NCBI GenBank assembly: GCA_051530055.1
Contig: CM121341.1
Span: forward strand, 14,198,001 to 14,262,000
Length of the DNA: 64,000 nucleotides
Reading direction: 5' to 3'
Origin: Neoechinorhynchus agilis
Taxonomy: Eukaryota; Acanthocephala
Numbering within the stretch: the first letter of the stretch is position 1; every line of letters begins with the position of its first letter. The position numbers and the translations under genes are program-made. Positions 1-11,487 of this stretch are shown piece by piece. The notes under the pieces were generated by a model, which was not told where the DNA came from, ran no database searches, and worked only from the letters and a program-made list of their open reading frames with translations.

Positions 1-3000
1 CACACGTTCGTTATAGCACGTGCGATTATGCTCAACTCACTTTGAATGTTCTCTGCATCCCAAAGATTTTCTACATCCACCTTCTCCATAAAAGCATCAT
101 CGGTCTCATTTGATGTCTTTTCGGAGCATTTATTCGATCTACTTCGGGTATCATCGTTCTCTAAAGTCACTAAAATCACATAATCGTATAATATTGGTCG
201 TTTGAAACCTGTTTGACTGATCGTAAATCGATCGTTTTGAAGTACAGTCTGAGCATCTGTCCGCATTGGCTCTAAACTTCGCTTTTTCACACTTTGTTCT
301 TTTAAACCACTGGTAGCGCTTGCAGCAGCAATCGGAGGAATATCTACGATTGCGAATTCCGTTGTTGGCGTTGGTGAAATTGCGCTCAATGTCTCGTTTG
401 ACACCACACAGGGACCACTAGTGTCGACACTTGTCAGATCTGAACTTAGCTCATCAGAGTTACTGGGACGAAGGCGGTAAATCACTTCAGGCTCCGTTGT
501 GCTGTCCTCCACTTCTAAAGCAAATTTTTAAAGACAAAAGATCTAACCCATGTTGCTTTTTCTTTTAATAAGAGTTTTGAAATTACAGCGTAAATAATTG
601 CTAGAAATTAGCTTTTGAAAGTGCATTAAAGATTTCAAAATCAGAGTCAAGTAGATGAGCAGCATTCAATGTTTTTTTAATTGGATTTGTCTTAGATACT
701 CAAATATTCATCTCAAATATTCATGGTACTAAAAAACACTTCTTAAAAGGTCTAATAATCACTGCATCACTAAAGTCAAAGCGAAAACCCCAGTCACCGA
801 ACGGTCGGAAATTTTGAGAAAATAGCTTAAAACGTCTATTTTCGTTTTCATTAATTGGCATTAAGGATGATGGATAGTGATGCATAATGAACAGAATACA
901 TGTGTTACTGCACTTCAGAGAGAACAGAACTAGAGGGCTTGTCTGAACGGTTCTTGCTTGAGGGAAGGAGCGAAAGGGGCATTGGAAAGCCGGATAATTA
1001 TATCATTATTCTCTTCCAAATGACTCCAATTTTTGAGAAAATAAGAGCCTTTCATCCTACTTGCATTTTATTAGTACTAAAAATCAAAATGTTGATATGT
1101 GAGGTGATGGGGCGCATGATTAGAAGTATTATTTAGGCCTTCACCAGGTAAATAATCTTTTATTAAAAACGTTCCGAACCTTATTTTGGTACTAAAAATC
1201 ATTCAGTAAAAGATCCGGAACCACTCGGAAACAAATTATAAAAAGGTGACTACGTTAATTTCGTAAACGAAAATCTAAATAAATTTTATCGGTGACCATG
1301 TACATTATTTTCCAAAGTACATATAATAAATATCCTATGTTAACATTTCAGGTATAGAAAAAGTGCATCTAAAGCCAACATTCCCATTAAACAATCGAAG
1401 GCATTCCGCAAAACGTCTCTTTGTCGGAGATGAAATTACAACATGGAAAAACAGACATTCTCTCCTTTAAGCTCGGTGATAAATGACATTCAGAATTAGC
1501 CACATATCAGCATATGAAGGCGGTATCACATTTTGCTCTCAAAAACGTCGATCCACTTCATTTACTTTTTTTAACGAACAAAAAATATACAGTTCTCTAA
1601 TACGTGTATAGAATACATCGATTCTTGACACATAGCTTACGCAAAAAATAAATTTACATTCCGGCCGTATGATCTTGACCATCTAGATGTGATTTGTGAA
1701 CATTTAGGCGAAAAATATCTTTACACTTTGTACAATCGTACTACTGATTCCTGGAAACGAGAGGCCTATAAAATTTGGCAAATAACCGGCAGCGTTTGCA
1801 TGTCCTTGGAGAAAATGGATAAGCTGTTAAAAATTTATTACCGAACAATCCGATGGTCAAAAACTCATAAAGCAATACTGATGAGTGTGGATGAACCCCT
1901 TGTCCCAGTGCACAACTACCGAATCCTAAATCTTGAATGATCACAACTTACCGTTGTCATTGCGTTGTGCGAATGCATCCTCGGGATTAGTTTCCAAATA
2001 ATCTAAATTGCACTCATGCAGCCTTTCACTTGTCGCAAAATAGCTACTTACGTTGCAGGGGCTTCTTCGTTTTATCGCAATTCTCAGCATCATCCACAGA
2101 ATGTTTTCCGAGTGAACACGGATTTGGGGCGTTTACATCGTTGGCTTAAAAAAGAACATGAATACGGAATCGTCTCTTAAATTTACAATGAAAAATACGA
2201 ACCGCTTGTATGATCTTTGTGGTGCTGAATATTGTCATTGATTTGCATGACTGAAGTTTGCTCTATATTTTGAGAAACGCTTTCTATTGGTTTTGCGGCT
2301 GACATCAACTGTAACCCATTTTTGAGGATTGGCTTACGATTTTGGCTTTTCAATTGTTGCGGTTGAATCGTTTCATGAACAGCGAGATCAATATTACGCG
2401 CTTTGAAAACGTCGTGTGTTAGATCATTCATGGATAATGACTTTATCCAACTTAGGTCTCCACCCAGCATAGTTTTCCTTGTTCGTTGAGAAATTGTGTG
2501 ATACTCCACCCAGCCATGAGATGTATTGATTGGATTAACTTCTGGTTCTTGAACGAACTTCATATATTCGTATTTAGAGGATGGTTCTGGTATTGCAAGT
2601 GGCATAAGGTGGTGATTGTGCTGTTGTTGCAATTCCATGTCGTTTCCTTGAAGGATCAACTCACGTTTGTGAATACATACGTCGGAACTTAGTCTTTGAC
2701 GGCTCTTTGGCTCACCCAAACTCTTAAAACTGTGAGATGGCTGAACGGAAGGCGCGACATATGAAGATTTGGTTTTTTTATTCTTTTGATGAGCGATTGG
2801 TTCGTATTGAGTGAGAATCGGTAATCCTTTGTACATTCGTTCTAGTAAACGCTGACGGGACGCAACGTACAATTTGATGGATTCAACTGGTCGGCTTTCG
2901 ATTATTTGTCGAAGCTTCTCGAATGGATAGTTCATAACGATCTCGTGGTTGATCTGAACTATAGTATCGCCAGCTCGTATTCCTGACTGACATGAAACTG

Positions 3001-4180
3001 AGTTAGGTACGACTCCGGAGATTACGTTTCCAACTTCTGGATCAAATACCAGTTTCATTCCATACGCCGAAAATGAGTTTGACTGACCTCCAGATGCAGA
3101 TAATGCATTCAATTTTTCTAATGAAAAAGACGGATTGAGGTTAAAATGCATAGGGATCGTACTCATAAAATTTTAAGTGCTAAGATTTCGTTGAAATAAG
3201 TAATCAGCAATGCAAATAAAATTTTGATGAACATGTAGTCCACATTTAAAGCAGCTCGCTTCAAATAACACATTCAAAAATTGATTTTCGCGATGCTTTG
3301 TTGATCATTTCAAGGTAAAAGTCTTCAAAAATCATCGCTTTTATAACGATAAGAAAATTTCAGCGCCTGGTAATCACTGCGCAGTTGTATCCTTGCGCAT
3401 ACCTTTCCAACCCACCAAGCACTTACCTTTTGAGCCTATCTGAGCTGTGAATTGCCGCTGCGAATCAAGCTGCGTTCGGCTCCATTGTTGTGTCAGTTCG
3501 TCTGTCCTTGGACACTTCATACTATGACTTCTTCTACAATTTCTCTTTTGTCCTGCGAATTTACTTGACAATCCAAGTCGCACATCTCCCTTCCTTGCTT
3601 CCGAGTGAAGCATTCGAAGGACACTAAGTACACCAGAAGATTTCACGTCGATATTATTGATGCTCAAAATCCGATCCCCGATCCCAGGGATGTTTTCAGA
3701 TGTACCGCATCGGCGGATATCGGCAATTTCTACACCTTCTGCATCTCTTGATTTTGTCAAGGCAAGACCATTTAGCTGATTTTTGTCAAGTGGTTTAAAT
3801 AAACAGGTTCTCATCGCCATTTCAAATTTAGCACCGAGTGTCGTAATGATAGTAACAACTCCGTCCTTGTGAACAAAAATTGCAGACGAGATAGCGTTTG
3901 TGGCTGTGCGAAAGGTGAATTTTCTTTTCTCACGGTAAATTATGGCGGCAGAGAGAATAGAGGTCAAAATTGTGGCTGAGATGTGCAGGTTGCTATCTCG
4001 TTGTTCTTGCCAAATATTACGAAATATGTTTTTGTATTTTAAACTCGAATGCGGAATCGCAATTCTTGGTTTTAGGTCGTATTTTTTCTTCGAAAATGAG
4101 GCAGCGTGAAAAACGAAGAATTGGTCACGCCGGAAAATTCGACCCGCATGCACACAATGCTTCATATTGAGCGAATTCAT
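1..4180 (-). CDS. Two-PDZ-domain protein, multi-exon, runs off the left edge
   Basis: Probable scaffold protein. I infer exons (minus strand) at about 4180-3427, 3117-2203, 2144-2052, 2002-1952 and 514 to beyond base 1. All four junctions keep one open frame: G|AA, G|CC, C|AT and G|AA codons are split consistently. The first exon carries a PDZ-like domain (GLALTKSRDAEGVEIADI through GDRILSINNIDV). The second carries another (GMKLVFDPEVGNVISGVV, GDTIVQINHEI). The remainder is polar and serine/threonine-rich with no recognised domain. PDZ domains bind C-terminal peptides at membranes and junctions; the partner is unknown. The donor at 2202 (GTTCGT) is poor, so that junction is least certain. 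The N-terminus is uncertain: the frame is open to 4210, the first ATG is at 4180, and an acceptor near 3886 would give a later start. I cannot assign the gene to a named family. Confidence 0.7.
515..1951 (-). other. 1.4-kb intron of the PDZ gene, no gene seen
   Basis: AT-rich intron between the fourth and fifth inferred exons. Two short open frames (900-1136 and 1689-1940, plus strand) have no recognisable protein features and lack splice support, so they are not called. No element or RNA gene was recognised. Confidence 0.5.
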
Positions 4181-4658
4181 TATGAGACATTTAAAAAAGA
4201 AATGTTTCAAGATTTAGTCAATCACAATTTTACAAAAGTCAAAGAACAAAAAATTCCACATGACACGGTTTTCACTATATGTAAAATCATTCATTTTGTA
4301 ACTTTGTTTGGAAACCAAGAATTGTTACATTAATCTGTCATTTAGATTTAGTCGAATTCCTCAGCGGTGAAGTACGAGATTCTCGAGTTGATATTTATCG
4401 GCATGGCCAGATTATCAAACTTTTATAAAAGGGACATTCTTTACCGAGTTCATATTTTCTCTTATGATTTTCATTGTTTCCGTGCCATCAATATATTATC
4501 ATCAGTATCCATTTAAGGAAGTTACTAATCAAGTACATTTGGTTAGCTACTTCGTTAAGACTGTTTTTCCAATTTAAAAGGTTGGAATTTTATTTTAGAA
4601 AATTTGTCAAAAGTTAAAATCATCCAATTTTGCTCAGGACAATTTTTCATGTTAATCA

Positions 4659-4797
4659 GCCAGAAATACTATCATTTTAAGCCAGTTTTATATTTTATAA
4701 AGTTGGAAAGTAATTTTCTAATATTTTGCAGCGCTCAAAGCAGTATCTTGTATATTTAGTCTTCCATATTTAACGATATATTTCGCGGGGAACGTTT
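4659..4797. repeat. 139-base dispersed repeat, copy 1
   Basis: Nearly identical to 18373-18511: both begin with AGAAATACTATC and share TTTTGCAGCGCTCAAAGCAG and a final GGAACGTTT. The second copy lies at the 3' edge of a gypsy fossil, so this could be a solo terminal repeat of that family, or a short non-autonomous element. The surrounding 4211-4984 interval is AT-rich and holds nothing else I recognise. Confidence 0.6.
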
Positions 4798-4984
4798 AAA
4801 CAATGTATCTCGAATGTAAAGTTAAGGAGACTTAAAGATTTATAAATTTGCTGTGATTTATAGAATTGAAAACAATATTTGCAAACATGCTTTCCAGTTG
4901 CTAAAATCACCGCGAAATGATTTTGCACATGTTCGATAAAGTAGTCTTTGATGTAACTCGGTTTTAACTATTTGTAAAATCATT

Positions 4985-5710
4985 CATTTCCATTAATCAG
5001 AACCTCTGCCCTGACTCAATTTACAAACGCTGGCCCCCTCGTTTCGTCATACGAAGTACTACAGCATCTCAAGAAATTACCTTGAAATTCGTCCTCTCAA
5101 TCCGAAATCCCAAACTGGGCTATTCGCTACATCATCCCCGAACTCAGCGACCCAATTACCCACATTAAAACCTCAGCTTTTTATATGGCATGTACCCCTC
5201 ATGCCTGAAAACTGCTAAAGTTATCATTGTTCCAAAAAAAGGACATCCTATTTCCGCCGAATCATTCCGTCCAATATCCATTCTGCACGTTCTTTCAAAA
5301 ATCATATAAAAATGTTTTAACTCTAGCCTTCTTTCACCCGACCAAAATTTTCTTCAACATATGCCCTACTCGGCATTTATGACACGCTCCTACGCAACCT
5401 CGACAATAATCCCTCCCACGTCACCCGTCTCATTCAACTTGATTTATCGAAAGTTTTCGACACAGTGGAACATTCATTCCATCTCCGGGTCTGCTCTGAT
5501 TTTGGTCTCAACTTGAGGCAGATCCGCGGGCTCGAATATTTTCTTCACAATCGCAAACAATGCATTCACTGCCGTTTTACCTCTTCTGTCAGCCTATCCC
5601 TCATCAAAGGCGTACCTCAAAATGCTGTGCTGTCACCACTTCTCTTTAATATTTTCCTAAACAACCTCAAGCCTCTCTGACGATATCACCCTAATCACCC
5701 ATTCACCACC
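4985..5710 (+). mobile_element. APE-type LINE copy A, reverse transcriptase part
   Basis: Degenerate reverse-transcriptase region in plus orientation. It has an N-terminal RT block (CLKTAKVIIVPKKGHP followed by FRPISIL), a block corresponding to the catalytic RT segment (LIQLDLSKVFDTV) and the block GVPQNAVLSPLLFNIFLNNL. The frame changes several times and stops occur, so it is dead. The same family is present at 10000-14396, 18512-18960 and, inverted, at 46765-48430. The gypsy fossil at 5711-9651 interrupts it; its 3' part resumes at 9652. The style (pyrimidine-rich sense strand, CR1/jockey-like RT) suggests a CR1/jockey-group LINE, but the clade is not proven. Confidence 0.75.
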
Positions 5711-5847
5711 TGTTCTGCATTTTGGCGTTTATTCAACAAAAAAACCGCGAACTAACAATCCAGCAAATGGACGCGTGCACGTACATGTCCATACACACGA
5801 TCACTATATGTGCAATGCGCGCTGTCGTCGTCACATTCGCCATCACA
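5711..5847 (-). repeat. Long terminal repeat of gypsy fossil 1 (left)
   Basis: 137 bases starting TGTTCTGCATTT and ending CGCCATCACA (TG...CA). Matches 9515-9651 in direct orientation. CCACC precedes it. Confidence 0.9.
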
Positions 5848-8800
5848 TTCTCCCCCCATTTATAATTTTTAAGGTAAGGCGGATGGTTTCGAATTCGAGT
5901 GGACTTTCGAACGGTTGGGAGGATCGACATTTGTTGCTGTGCATCGTCGGAACTTTCTACTTCGTTTTGCTCAGGTGTGGCGGCTCCTTCTGAATCGTCT
6001 GTATGTATCTCGCCATCGTCGTGCTCCTCCAACGATCGGTACTCTTGAAGAGGATTGTATTCACCGCGGGCAAACTCCGTGGTCGACACCACGCTTCTGC
6101 ACCCATCATCAAACTGTATGGTTGAGTATCCTGGATTAGAACTCAATAAATCCACTTTTTCCATCTGATCGTCATATTTGCTATTGGTGGGCCCTTTTCT
6201 ATACCACACCGGACCAGGATTGCAGAGCCAATGTGGCAGTGAATTAGAGTATCTTGATTGCCGAGGGAAGGCGAACAAATGTTCGTGAGGAGTGGAGTTT
6301 GTCGATGTGTAGAGGAGTGACCTGATCGCATGGAGAGCCGTGGGCAACACAGTTTCCCATGCGGATATAGGCAGAAATTTCGACTTGAGAAGCATTCGAA
6401 TGTTTTGCCACAGTATCCCGACATATCGCTCGTATTGTCCGTTGCCCCGCGGATTATACGGTCTGGAGTGACTAGTCGGAACTCCCAAGTTAGACAGGAA
6501 AGATCTGTTCTCCTCCGATCGAAAACAGCTTCCATTATCACTGTGGAGGTATTCGGGAAGCTCGAACGGACTGAATACTTGATACAATCACGATCTAACC
6601 GTCCGACTAGAAGTGTCCTTACACGCAAAAGCAAGAGGGAAGCGTGAATATTCGTCCACCACGAGAAATATGTACTTGTTGATCGAGGAGCTCGGTAAAG
6701 GACCTTTAAAATGGACTACTAGCCTTTCAAAAGGCCTAGTAGCTTTGATCACGTGCAAATCCGGAGGTCTGTAGAATCGTGGTTTGAACTTGGCACATAT
6801 CGGGCGTCGTTCACAAACCCGTTGTACGTCATTTGTGGAGTACGGCAAGCTTTGGTTTTCACAAAGTGAGCCAGTCGTTGCACGCCGGGATGAGTCAAGT
6901 CTTCGTATATTGTCTTCAGGTCAATGGGATCGATCGCGTTACGTTCCAATCGGGAGAAGGCATCTGCACTAACATTCAGCCGACCAGGCCGATATTTGAT
7001 TTCAAACTTGAAGCACGACAGTTCGATCCTCCATCGCTGAATCTTGTCGTTCTTGATTTCGCTGTTGTGGTGTTTGCTGAACATAAATGATACGGACTGT
7101 TGATCGGTTGCAATCACAAACGTTCTGCCAAGCAGGCAGTGTCGCCATTTTCGTACGCTCTCCACGATCGCCTGTGCTTCCTTTTCAATTGCGGGGTGCT
7201 TCCGTTCCGAGGGTGAAAAGGTTCGGGAGAAGAACGCCACAGGTTTGCCTCCTGACTGAGTGTTGCAGCTATGGCTACCTCCGATGCATCTGTCTCCAGC
7301 ACTAATAGATCTGAAGGGTTAAAACAGTTTAGAGCCGCTTTTCCGATTTCCTGCTTGATAGACTCGAACGCCTCCATTGCTTCCTGCGCCAAGGGGATTA
7401 TCGGATGAATTTTTGTCGAAAATTCTGGTATCCAATTTGAATAATATGAGAATATTCCCATACAATGCTTTAGAGCGGCAGTGTCCATGGGATTCTTCAG
7501 CGCCATCAAACTCTCTATTCTCGCAGGGTCAGGTTTTATACTTCGATGTGAAATGAGGTAACCAATCATCGTTATTTTATTCATTCTGAAAACGCATTTG
7601 CCCTTATTAAATTTCAACCCTAGGTCCCTCGCGACTGTTTCGAACTTCTCTAAATTAATATCATGTTCTTCGATTGTTGATCCGCAAATAGTAATGTTGT
7701 TCAGATAAGCGTACGTACCGTTCAGCGAATTATTTGCTATGATCGAGTCCATCACTCTTTGAAACGCGGCTACCCCGTTTGTAACTCCAAATGGGATCCG
7801 GGTGAATTCGTAAAGGCCCCATCTGCTTCAAAAGCGGTATAAACCCCATCTAATCTGTTTATGGGTATATGGTGGTTGGCATGTCGAAGGTCGATAGTGG
7901 TGTAATACATGTATTGGGCTACTTCTCTGGCCAGATCCTCAATTTTGGGAAGGGGTAAGCATCAAGCTCAGTGTATCAGTTGATGTTGGACGCGTAATCG
8001 ATTACCATTCGAGGCTTTCCGACTTTATTGCGGACAACCAGCACTTTAGCCCGCCAAAGCGACTGGCTAGGAACAATTATTCCCTCAGAGAGCATCCGCC
8101 GAACTTCTTCCTTAATTTAGCTCTTGTCAGCGTGGGAATAATTCCTTGATTTCACGGCAATCGGTCGACAATTCTCACTCAGATTGGCGACAAGAAGCGG
8201 AGTCAACTCTCCATTCATCGCCATGCACCGAAGAGATCCGTTTCCACTGAAAATAAACTTTACTTCTTCGAAACCATCCATGAAGCTTCTCCCCAGAATT
8301 ACATCCGTGCTTAAATCCCCTAGGACATATAGCTTGACATTGCCGTGAACTACTCCTCGGTATTTTTAGACTTGCTTCAGTCGTTCCGGTAGTATTTCTT
8401 CGGGCATCACCAGAGGCCATTCGCACCGGCACTTTGCTTGGTATAACCTTGAGTCGTAGTCTCTTCGCTATTTTATCGTCAATGAAGTTTTGAGAACTGC
8501 CCGTGTCGAACAAAACTGAATGTTTCGATTTATCGTTCAAGAAGATGAAATCAGAACTTGGACTTTTGCGTATATTTTGGATTGCCGGTAATGAGATCGC
8601 GGCCACTCTAGACGCAGACTTGCAAACTTTGGCAGTGGCCTACTTTCTTGCAGATGTTGCACTTCGCATCCTTCGCCGGACATATTGATCTAGGATGACG
8701 CCTTTCTCCGCAAAAATAGCATTTTTGCTGGTCGATTTATGGCAACGGAGCTTTCGCTTACTATCGTTCGAGGGATAGGAGTGTTGGCAGCTCGACAATC

Positions 8801-9514
8801 AGGAGTAGGAGTAATGGCAACGCGACAATCAGACTCTGTGTTAGGTATTCGTCAAGCGATGGTTGATCTTTTTTATGTAGCTACATTGTGATTGGTTGTA
8901 GTTAGAGCAATCGTTCTCAGCCTGCTCAATAACAGTAGCTTGTTGAATCGCTTCATCTAGGACAATGTCCGATTTTTCAAGCAGCTTCAGTCTTAGCTTG
9001 TCTGAGTACACTCCCGCGATAAGTTATTCTCTTATTGCTTCTTCTTTAGCTACGTCAGCTTTAACGTCTTTGAATTGACATTGATCCGCCAACAGCCTTA
9101 ATTCGGTTACATAATCCGTCACCGACTCGGTATTCGTTTGTCGACGGGTCATCAAGCGGTACCGCGCCGCAATCACATTAGTTGCTTTGCAATATGACTT
9201 TTTTTAAAACTCCTTTAGCATCTTGATAAGTTCTACATGTTTTGATTTGAGCATAGACCTATGGACCTACACAATTGATAAGGTGGACCAATTTCCCTTT
9301 ATCGTCTAGCTCGAAATCCTGTATGTAATTTTCGAATGTTGCGAGCCAATGCTCAAAGATTTCGGCTGAGTGGCAATCACTTGGTATCGTATTAGCCTAT
9401 CTGGTTTCAGCAAAGCACCATTGACTTTATGAATTGTTGTATCGAGAGTAGAGCTCATTTCGATCCGTCTACTTCCTATATTGTCTTTCGGTGACCCTTT
9501 TTTGTTGAATAAAA

Positions 9515-9651
9515 TGTTCTGCATTTAGGCGTTTATTCAACAAAAAAACCGCGAACTAACAATCTAGCAAATGGACGGGTGCACGTACATGTACATACAC
9601 ACGATCAGTATATGTGAAATGCGCGCTGTCGCCGTCACATTCGCCATCACA
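9515..9651 (-). repeat. Long terminal repeat of gypsy fossil 1 (right)
   Basis: Direct repeat of 5711-5847, 137 bases, TG...CA ends, about 95 percent identical. CCACC follows it, matching the other flank. With the coding strand minus, this is the 5' LTR. Confidence 0.9.
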
Positions 9652-10000
9652 CCACCCCAAACTCTCCCTTTCCTTAACCTCTAAAGAAATCACACACATA
9701 AAAGATTTTGCACCAATCACAAACTGCACCTGAATTTCTCTAAATGCTTCGAAATGATTCCCTCTCTCCCGCAACCCTACATTATCCCCCGAGTTTCTGA
9801 ATGACATCCTACGAGTAATCTCCCTCAGAATTCTAAGTCTGCAATTTCAATCAAATCTAAAATGGGACTCCCGAACGAACCGTCCCCGGCTGGATAGCTA
9901 CCACCCGAATAGACATACTTCTGACCAGATATTACCTTCCGAACGGACATCCCTCGACTGCATATTCAAATATTAATGGATGAGGACCCAAAGGTACGCA
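9652..10000 (+). mobile_element. LINE copy A, 3' part, displaced by the gypsy insertion
   Basis: Pyrimidine-rich sequence that continues the LINE RT/3' region interrupted at 5710. It aligns by eye with the inverted copy near 47300-47560 and ends with the family tail GAGGACCCAAAGGTAC near 9975, seen also near 18940, 29535 and (inverted) 46765. Non-coding in its present state. Confidence 0.6.
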
Positions 10001-11366
10001 AATAGCTTCTCCCACGAAACCTTTAATTCCAAAACATCCTTCCCCCTCTACCACTCACAGTTACCGCCAAACCAATCTTATTAAACAAACACCGCAACAG
10101 ACTTACAGCAACCAACAATATCATGATATATCATCCCACTATGGGCCTACACATAACATCTTCTCTCAGGTATCCACGAAATCACAGCATTATGCAAATT
10201 AGACCTTCAGAAACACTACATGTCGACAATTTTCCCCCAATCCTTCTTTCCCTTTCTTTTCCGGTCTCCTTAAATCGCACATAACTCTCGTCCTCGTCAA
10301 CTGAAATCGCTTTCCATCTACGAAACACCGCATCCTCCGTTCAAAAGCGCTTCTTACTTGTCAATTCCTCCCTACAATACCGAATACCCAGAAAGCTCAC
10401 TTCAAACTGTGAACTCCATCCATCATTCGCCTATGCACAACCGTCTTCTCCCCCTTCCAATAATTTACAATCAGCAAAACAAGTAAATTTTTGGACACCT
10501 CCGCAAATCCCTACTGTACTTTTTTCAGAATCAAACATTACTACTCACTCTAAAAACGCTCAGAAACTTATCCATCGAACTCTTCCACCAGCCAACTCCC
10601 ACAAACTACATCACCTTTCAAGCTCTTTCAAACAACCATTTCCCTATATTCTTTTCACTAACATAAGAAGTCTGTTATCTAAAATAGATCATCTTTCGCT
10701 TTTGGTCATTGTGTAAACGTGGTTGCACTTCTCCAATTCCGACATCGCCTTAATTCCTGGATACACTTATTTCCACTCTTACAGAGACGAACGCGCAGGA
10801 GGTGTAGTCTTCATTTTCATGCGGTCTGACCTCCCTTAATCCCTCTCCCCCTCAACTCCTTACGAATCACCATACCTGGAGTACATCCACATAACGCTCT
10901 CTCTCAAACTTTGCTCAGACCGCCGAAATTTAATCATTATCAGTATCTATCGTCTTTCCTCAGCCAATCTACAAATGGCATCACAGAAGATTGATACAAT
11001 GATAGCAAATCGTCACTGTCTTGGTCTTGAACATCGAATCATTCCTGGTGATTTCAATAATCTTCCAACATCACCATCTCTCCTTGACTTCGTCCAGTTA
11101 GTAAAATTTCCTACCCGCCACAACTCACATCTCGATTAAATCTTTCTCATCCTCAGACCATTACGCAATAATCCTCTCTCCCTCCGCTTCTCCTCGACGT
11201 GTACGGTCACCCCCCTTTACGGTCTGGGATAAGAGAGATCAATACATTTTCGCATTTACCAAATAGGTCTCGCGTAATCTCTCTTCAAACAGAAAATCTA
11301 TTTTTCACCCGATCCCTTCGGATGCTATGCTTTCTCTTACTAATTAATATACTCTCGTCTTGCATG
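10000..11366 (+). mobile_element. APE-type LINE copy B, 5' part with endonuclease
   Basis: Degenerate LINE. From 10640 to 11260 the translation shows an APE-type endonuclease: FTNIRSLLSKIDHL at the start, then IIPGDFNNL, LVKFPTRHNSHLD, and a terminal block matching the SDH region of copy D. Interrupted by stops and frame changes. The PLE at 11376-13260 splits it and the RT resumes at about 13314. 10000-10640 is probably ORF1-equivalent but shows no motif. Confidence 0.7.
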
Positions 11367-11380
11367 ACTACAGCTATTCC
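11367..11380. repeat. 14-base direct repeat, left target duplication of PLE 1
   Basis: ACTACAGCTATTCC here recurs exactly at 13300-13313, enclosing the PLE. This is the expected size class for a target-site duplication. Confidence 0.75.
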
Positions 11381-11427
11381 AGATTTATTATCGAACGGAA
11401 AATAGGTGCTTTATTTGTTTATTGCTT
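11376..11427. repeat. PLE 1 inverted terminal arm, left (3') copy
   Basis: 52 bases that are the exact reverse complement of 13209-13260. The arm begins ATTCCAGATTTATTATCG and ends just before the hammerhead-like motif. Confidence 0.95.
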
Positions 11428-11462
11428 CAAATTTTCGACGCCTTGCGTCTTCGTCAGGAAGC
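11424..11462 (-). ncRNA. Hammerhead ribozyme motif at the 3' end of PLE 1
   Basis: Read on the minus strand: stem I GCTTC, core CTGACGA, an extra A, stem II GACGC-AAG-GCGTC (5 perfect pairs), GAAA, a minimal ATTT in place of stem III, then GAAGC closing stem I perfectly. Stem III is reduced to the palindrome AATT, as in PLE-associated hammerhead variants known to cleave as dimers. Sense orientation relative to the PLE reading frame, 25 bases downstream of the stop codon. Predicted cleavage lies before the G of GAAGC. Activity is inferred, not shown. Confidence 0.8.
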
Positions 11463-11487
11463 TTTTCTTCGGTTGTCTGAAAAGGAA

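Larger units (their letters stand above)
5711..9651 (-). mobile_element. Ty3/gypsy LTR retrotransposon fossil 1
   Basis: Element with both terminal repeats in place, coding strand minus. Recognisable parts in order from 9514 downward are a Gag-like region with zinc-knuckle-like cysteines near 8700, an aspartic protease (LFDTGSSQNFID), reverse transcriptase, RNase H (VIATDQQSVSFMF) and an integrase core (YLHSDNGSCFRSE). The two 137-base terminal repeats differ at about 5 percent of positions, which suggests a fairly old insertion. It is flanked by CCACC on both sides, a probable 5-base target duplication inside LINE copy A. The element is clearly broken, with something like eight or more interruptions. 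Confidence 0.9.

Noticed and set aside
900-1940. Short frames in the PDZ-gene intron
   Set aside because: No domain, no splice support.
3123-3166. Start of a separate PDZ gene at MSTIPMHF
   Set aside because: The strong acceptor at 3118-3120 joins in phase with the previous PDZ exon, so the Met lies in the intron.
5775-7305. Plus-strand open frames across gypsy fossil 1
   Set aside because: Complement of the pol region; composition only.
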